Part shown: positions 58,901 through 64,000 of the stretch, in pieces
Numbering within the stretch: position 1 is the first letter of the stretch
Layout of the letters: each line of letters starts with the position of its first letter
From: Saccopteryx bilineata
Taxonomy: Eukaryota; Chordata; Mammalia; Chiroptera; Emballonuridae
Reading direction: 5' to 3'
NCBI RefSeq assembly: GCF_036850765.1
Contig: NC_089492.1
Location: forward strand, 168,328,296 to 168,392,295
DNA length: 64,000 nucleotides
Position numbers and translations under genes: made by a program
Notes under the pieces: model-generated
What the model was told of the DNA's origin: nothing
What the model saw: the letters and a program-made list of their open reading frames with translations, nothing else
Database searches by the model: none

Positions 58901-59406
58901 GTATGCGGCCGTGACAAAGAAGAAAAATCTTACCTTTTGTGATGGAATGGGTGTACCTGGAGATTATTATGTTAAGTGAAATAAGCCAGGCAGAGAAAGA
59001 AAAATATCATATGATCTCACATATATGTGGAATCTAATGAACAAAGTGAACTGAGGAATGGAATAGAGGCAGAGGTGGGGTCACAGGGAGCAGAAGGACA
59101 GATGTCAGAGGGAAGGAGGATGAGGGGATGGGATCAGAGAAGGTAAAGGGATTAGTGAAATTATATATACATACACATAAATACAGATAAGAGGACAGCA
59201 AATCCCAGAGAAAAAGGGGGAGGGAGTTAAGGGGAGGAGGCAAAGGGGTTAATATTGGGCACACAGGGGTGGGGGTGAGTGTGTTATATTGAGTGGGACA
59301 CTTGAATCTGTATTAACACAAGAAATTAAAATTAATAAAATATTTTTAAAAACATACATATAACTGAGTCACACCTCACAAAGAATTAATCAGAATTTTT
59401 AGGGGC

Positions 59407-59605
59407 GAAACCACAGTGGTGAGCTGGAGCCGGTTCATACTTGCTTATAAAAGATGATCATTACATTTCCAGGAGTTCTGCAAGCCAGTCAACTGCATGA
59501 AATCAGCCACTCTAGGAGTGTTTACACCACAGAAATAGTCCAACACTACAAATCAAGGCTTTCTGTTGTAGGTGCAGAAAGCCTTTTACCAGTGCACCCC
59601 TGGGT
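59407..59605. repeat. Possible old DNA-transposon fragment
   Basis: The sequence beginning cagtggtgagctggagccgg and ending near ccagtgcacccctg interrupts the MER5A-like relic. The two ends resemble each other only loosely as inverted repeats, and no target duplication was found. Its family is not recognised. Confidence 0.35.
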
Positions 59606-59670
59606 AAGGCCCCAGCATCTGCATTTTTAAAAGATTTTGGGTGATTCCAGTATACATCCCAAGTTAAGAT

Positions 59671-60252
59671 ATAGATATACTTTCTGCCTTCATGCTAAAG
59701 GGAGGCCACATGTTAAGGGAAGATGATTCAATCAAAATAGTTGTTATAATTATTGAGCTCTTTTCTCAATTTTTTAAGCTTCACTGGTTTCTCAGCTCAG
59801 GAGATAAATCTTGATTCTGGAATGCATGCTCATTCCCTTTGAAGTAATTCAAATCAAAAGAAGAATCCAACCATGTTTCTCTGTAAAGAAATTTTATGTC
59901 ACCATTATATAGGAGAAAAACCCTTAAATTATGTAAACAGGAGTGTTGGACATCCTTACCCACACTCACCTAAATGTTATTTTTATTGGGCCAGGCTGGC
60001 CTGCACACTTTCCTCTTCCTGTGTGAGTCTCAAGCTGATTTAATGTCATTTTCTCTCAACATCAAATCCCTTTGCTCACATATGCCATTTAAATATGTTT
60101 CCCTTAAAGTATGGGGTGGCATAGAGAAGGCTGGAGAACAAGGAGAAATGTCACTGTTGGGCAGGGTAATATTTACCTACCCAACAGAGAGTTTTTGTCC
60201 CATTTTCTACACTTCTTTGACCACATTCAGCCCAAAGATAAGCTGCTCCTTG
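59671..60252. other. Unique intronic sequence
   Basis: No repeat or exon was recognised. It runs up to the left LTR boundary at 60253. Confidence 0.5.
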
Positions 60253-60679
60253 TTGCCGCAGACCAACGCGGCTCCAAATAACGGTGCGGAATTGAGGAAA
60301 CACACTTGTCAGAACAAAACCGATGGGACCAGGAGGACTCTTCAAACTGCCTGGCAGCATCTGAGTGCCTCACAGCCCCAGTTCGCTTTATTATATGGAC
60401 CTATGCAAATCAAGGACCCTGATACAAAGTTGCACATCAAAGGCTAAGACAGGAGCTCTCCCAAGGCAAAAACAGGATACATTAGTGAAATTTACAAACA
60501 TCTGAAACAAACAGAGTCAGAGGAAGGGCATCTATATTGCTTCCTGCAACCCAAGGAAGGAAGTGGAGTGGGTGCAAACACTCAGCATCAAAGCCAAATA
60601 TGGAGATGGAAGGGGGAGAACTTAGCCCCCTGCCAAGCCTCGAATCTATAATGGCTTTTTGCCATTAACGGTCCACAAC
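60253..60679 (-). repeat. 3' LTR of the second retrovirus, 427 bp
   Basis: On the minus strand it starts TGTTGTGGACC and ends TGCGGCAACA, with matching TGTTG/CAACA ends. AATAAA lies on the minus strand at the complement of 60387-60392. It differs completely from the LTRs of the provirus at 24131-29849. Confidence 0.75.
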
Positions 60680-60700
60680 ATATCCCCCTTTTCTTTTTAA
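60680..60700 (-). other. Polypurine tract next to the LTR
   Basis: The plus-strand tatcccccttttcttttt is, on the minus strand, AAAAAGAAAAGGGGGATA directly before the LTR. This is the plus-strand primer site of retroviruses and confirms orientation and boundary. Confidence 0.75.
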
Positions 60701-61319
60701 TTTGTGTGCTGAGATTTGCACTCATCTGATTTTCTAATTTTGGAGGCAGATGGAAAAAATACAGAACAAACACAAAATTAGTATAGCCAATGCTAACAGA
60801 TACCCAAAACAAGTGTACTAATACATCACAGTGATTAAAGCCTTTAAGCAAACTCTTTAAGCTAATATTACAACAAGAATCTATAAAAGAGTAATATCCT
60901 TAAAGTGTTCACCAAGTCCAAGTTGGCACCAACACCATTCCAAATCTCTGCAAATGCAACCCAACCCCAGTTCAGTCCAACAAAAACTGTCACAGGAGCA
61001 GGAGCCCAGGAAAAGTCCACATTCAGGGGAAGTCCACATGGCACTGTAATTGCCATCACACTTCCATACTCTGCAGTTAGCGTCAAAGTCCCAATGACCG
61101 CTGCTCCCAGCTGGCAATGAGCCAGGTAGACTGGAAAAGCCATCCACAGCACGCATGAAGACAGAGCTTCCGTTTTCCTCAAACTGGAAAGATGAACCCA
61201 GGGGTCCTATACTGGAGCTTTACAGCCATGGGGTGGTGAGGAGAACCTTGGGATACACTAAACTGGGTGGCAGAGGTAAATTTGTAAGTTGGCAAAAAGG
61301 GAAAAAAGGAGCTCTGAAT

Positions 61320-61930
61320 TAGGAGTAGGTCCTAGCCTAAACTATGAGTGGGGCATTGAGGCAGGAGGAATAAAGGAAAGACTATATATTAATCAAAGCA
61401 GCAGAAAACAGGACTGTCAATACCCACAACAGAGATCTTCTAGGGAAGAATAAAAAACCTGACTATTCAGGCAAGACATAGTTAAGTGGCCCTTGTGTAA
61501 ATGAGACCAGTCTACTGGCTACTTGGAAGAAATACCCCAGGCTCATCCACAGTGTCATAGATGGGGCTGACGGCCCTGGGCACCTTTTAGCCTTCAGTGG
61601 CAAATCCCAGTATTCTGGGCAAGGTTAGGTCACAGGTGGCTGGAGCAGGGCTGGAAGAGACTGAACCCTCCCTTAGAGGAGTGAGGGGGAAGCCTACCTT
61701 CCAGTGTGTCCCTTCTTCCTCACAGCAAAGGCATGTAAGCCTGGCAGGCTTTGGCTCAAATGACCATCCTTTCCACTATTGAAGCAGGGCCCTAATGAAG
61801 TTCCAGTTGGAGCATTGGAGCCTCTGAGGGCATATGCCAAGAGCTAGTATTTTACCTGATCTCCTTTGGGCTTTTTTGGCCTCTTGGTACCTTAAAAGCC
61901 ATGCTCAGAAGATCTCGCTGAGGGGCTTGA
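61320..61930 (-). pseudogene. Gag nucleocapsid and protease remnant of the second retrovirus
   Basis: This block matches 25980-26580 of the first provirus over most of its length (for example 'gcaaatcccagtattctggg' against 'gcaattcccagcatgctggg', and 'ctggagcagggct(g/a)gaagaga'). On the minus strand there is a zinc-knuckle-like FNSGKDGH, a second EEGH-like position (here KKGHTGR), and then a protease-like VVGIDSPVF and LPQCPTHSLG with stops. The homology continues for some 60 bp beyond protease (around 61050-61110) and is then lost. Confidence 0.6.
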
Positions 61931-62029
61931 GGGTCCCTATCTGCCTATATATCTGGAGCTATTCAGAAAAGAACAAAACAGTGTTATTAGCTGGAATCAA
62001 ATAAAAATTAAAAAAGGGTAGTAGTTTGC

Positions 62030-63800
62030 AGGACAAAAATTTGGGCATCTCTTGTACATCAGCATTCAAGATAAACTGTTTGAAGTAAAAAGCGTAACAG
62101 GGTAGACCTGCAGGAGCTCCAGGACATGACTCCCCCCCCACTTTCTTATTATTTTCAATTGAATCTTCAAGCAAATGTTAAGCACACTTTACAATATTTT
62201 GACTTCAAAGATTACAAGAAATTCTTGACTTTGTTAACTTTTTAACAAAAATAGAGTAAATGCACCTTTAAGCAACATTCCCACATTTATCAAAACACCT
62301 CCTTAATATTAATTAACAGGCACCTTAAAGAGTACATATCAAAACTAAAAAATCCCAGTGTGATCTTCATTATTCTTCTACAGCAAAAATTTCTTTACAC
62401 CTTTATTATGTAAACCTATGCTGCTTCAAGCCTTTCACTTGCGGCCTGGAGCAGCCTGGCCAAACCAGCAAGTTTTTTTTGGATCCAAAATGAGCGCGCT
62501 CTACTTATTCCAAACAAAATTATATTTATATAGGGAAATGAAATTATTCCATTTTGTTTTCAATACTACAGCCGGCACTTCCAAAACTAGTATCATCATT
62601 ACTTTTCATGTAAGGACTTAATTCAGGCCTTATAAACAAAAATACTTAGACATTAAACAAAGACTTCACATACAATCACACAAATCAAGAGTGAAACCCG
62701 GGGTTTTAGAGATTAAACTATGGCCTGCTTGATCTTAAGTAGGGCTACCTTAATAGGAACGTAATAAGGATATATACTAAACAGAGATCTCTCTCGAAAA
62801 ATCTCAAGACGGCCGTATGAGATTTCTATTCAGCAATACCCAAATCAGGCCCCCCTTTCGCCCTCTTTTCAAGCAATGGAGCAGGAAAATAAAATGATCT
62901 AAAACATTAAACAAAATTAGATAATAATTGAGAAAGGGAAGAGAGCATAGTAAGTCTTATGCAATTGCTCTTGTAAAGTGAGTCTCTCATCTAGAATCAT
63001 GGTGTCTCACCAGTCATTCAGGGATCCACCGAGGAGCTTCAGCAGACCTAGGAAAAACACACACATATCCTCGGCCCCATAAGAGAACAGGGTCTGGCCC
63101 TTGCCAGATTCCTGTGAGTGGGTCCCTCCATTGCACTTCAGGGAAGGCTTTCCTTGCAGGGTTCCAGAGTCTCTCTGCTGCTGAATGACCCTGTACATCA
63201 GTATTTAAAAAATTTAAAGTAAAAAGAGCATGACAAAGAAGATTTGCAGGAGTTTCCTAATACTTAAGTTGCTATTTGGCTCCTAACTCTGAACACAACT
63301 CACAATGCACTAACCAAATCAGTAAGTCTTAAGGATCTACATTCTATTCTATTTAAATTTAAATGAGTGCTCCTTACAAGTTCTAAAAACATTTTATTTT
63401 TTCTAAATATTAGAGCCAGCATTTCTAATTTTTGCATGCGAAAACAAACTTAATTCAGGCCTTAAAAACAGACACATTTTGACAACATTAAACAAAGACT
63501 AAACAGAGACAAGAATTAGACAAACCAGAGAGAAACCCGGGATTTCAGAGCACATCCAGATTACAAAGATGCCTTCCTGTTATTAGGGCATTTTCTGACA
63601 GAGAGACTGAAGGATGTGACTAAACAAAATCTCCCTGAGAAAATTTGCTCTCGGCAGCTGCTGGGATATTTCCTATAGTCAGATCCAACACAGGTTCCCT
63701 GCCTCAACCTCCAGGCAAAGAACAAGAAAGAAACAAAATGATAGTTCAGAAGACCGCAGTCAAAACATTAAAGAAAATCAGATCAGGACAGGAAAAGCTA
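62030..63800 (-). repeat. Diverged tandem duplication within the second retrovirus
   Basis: Phrases recur in the same order: 'gtacatcagcattcaag' and 'gtacatcagtatttaaa' (62058, 63194), 'cttaattcaggcctta' (62617, 63449), 'acattaaacaaagact' (62653, 63486), 'gaaacccggg' (62693, 63532) and 'ataaaatgatct'/'acaaaatgatag' (62889, 63735). The offsets are mostly 830-850 bp. The block around 27866-28060 in the first provirus matches one stretch of this unit. Confidence 0.6.
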
Positions 63801-64000
63801 TAACTTTCCTAATATCTGAATCTCCTATCCATTTTCAAATTCTATAGTTGCTATAACCGGTGGCTCAGGTTGACTATGCTGAGATTTTTCTCCTACGTCA
63901 ACAGCTCCTTCATGAAAGTTCAACTTCCACAGCAAATAATTACCCCCAGAGAGCCAAGCACAAGCAATCACCTTCCAGTCATTTGGGGGAAGAGCCTTCG

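Larger units (their letters stand above)
45338..59353 (+). mobile_element. L1-G: LINE-1 with long 5' UTR, split by L1-H and a SINE
   Basis: It is flanked by atacatataactg at 45325-45337 and 59354-59366. The 5' UTR occupies 45338 to about 47900, ORF1 about 47900-48820, and the start of ORF2 48871-49688. ORF2 resumes at 55688 and 57440 after the insertions. From about 58880 the 3' end differs from that of the other L1s here: it reads gaaataagccaggcagagaa and atctcacatatatgtggaat and lacks the usual G-rich ending. The last piece is therefore of another 3' UTR type. Confidence 0.85.
45273..59670. mobile_element. MER5A-like hAT relic split by L1-G
   Basis: The left half, cagttattctcaagcttgct at 45273 followed by gcccattagacttactttag and an agctttttaaaatac zone, resembles the start of the eutherian-wide MER5A. 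After L1-G (45338-59353) the sequence continues gagtcacacctcacaaagaa and, beyond a further foreign stretch (about 59407-59605), ggccccagcatctgcatttt (59610), again MER5A-like. The assignment is from recognition of the consensus. Confidence 0.6.
60253..64000 (-). mobile_element. Second endogenous retrovirus, 3' part, running off the window
   Basis: On the minus strand the visible 3' end consists of gag nucleocapsid/protease remnants (61930-61320), a short tail (61310-60695), a polypurine tract (60680-60700) and an LTR (60679-60253). The region 62000-64000 upstream holds a diverged tandem duplication and no recognisable gene. Integrase, reverse transcriptase and envelope are not seen, so the element is internally deleted or non-autonomous. 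The 5' LTR must lie beyond 64000. Confidence 0.7.

Noticed and set aside
60253..60679. Solo LTR
   Set aside because: A polypurine tract abuts it and retroviral gag-protease follows in the expected orientation, while the flanking bases do not match as a duplication. It is the 3' LTR of a larger element.
60868..61182. 104-codon hydrophobic minus-strand frame
   Set aside because: Considered as an env remnant. Part of it matches non-coding sequence after the protease in the other provirus in a different frame, so coding is not supported.

Overview
This is vertebrate nuclear DNA, almost certainly a bat. The tRNA-derived SINEs have the layout I associate with horseshoe and leaf-nosed bats (Rhinolophoidea), so Rhinolophus or a close relative is my best guess. 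That assignment rests on recognition, not on a search. The only host coding sequence I can support is one 149-bp exon on the + strand (31279-31427). It encodes the basic helix-loop-helix of the circadian transcription factor NPAS2. The rest of the window is therefore read as NPAS2 intron, about 31 kb upstream and 32 kb downstream of the exon, and it is overwhelmingly transposable elements.

Layout. (1) 1-20366 is one old L1 (called L1-A) on the + strand, shredded by later insertions. These are three SINEs, a 214-bp hAT element, a near-complete younger L1 (L1-B, 4333-10298), a complete antisense L1 (L1-C, 11016-18504) that landed in the tail of a SINE, and a short truncated L1 (L1-D). (2) 20373-24130 holds a SINE, an ancient L1 tail, unique intron and an LTR. 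(3) 24131-29849 is a minus-strand ERV1-class provirus with a tRNA-Phe primer-binding site, inserted in an ancient L1. It is interrupted by a plus-strand solo LTR, and its coding blocks are out of order. (4) 29932-31840 holds a second LTR in opposite orientation, unique intron and the NPAS2 exon. (5) 31841-37385 holds truncated L1-E, ancient L1 and several SINEs. (6) 37388-45163 is a hAT element split by L1-F and a SINE. (7) 45273-59670 is a MER5A-like hAT relic split by L1-G, which is itself split by the young L1-H and a SINE. (8) 60253-64000 is the 3' end of a second minus-strand endogenous retrovirus that runs off the window.

No element appears to encode a complete working set of proteins. 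ORF1 of L1-B (297 aa) and of L1-H (304 aa) are open from end to end, but both ORF2 copies carry frameshifts or stops. The retroviral genes are heavily broken. Most insertion boundaries were fixed by matching target-site duplications by eye, which gives a relative order of events.

I found no new multi-gene system. The most interesting things are structural: the rearranged provirus, the change of 5' promoter signal and the tandem monomers in L1-C, the nested insertions with clean target duplications, and a one-heptad length change in the L1 ORF1 coiled coil.
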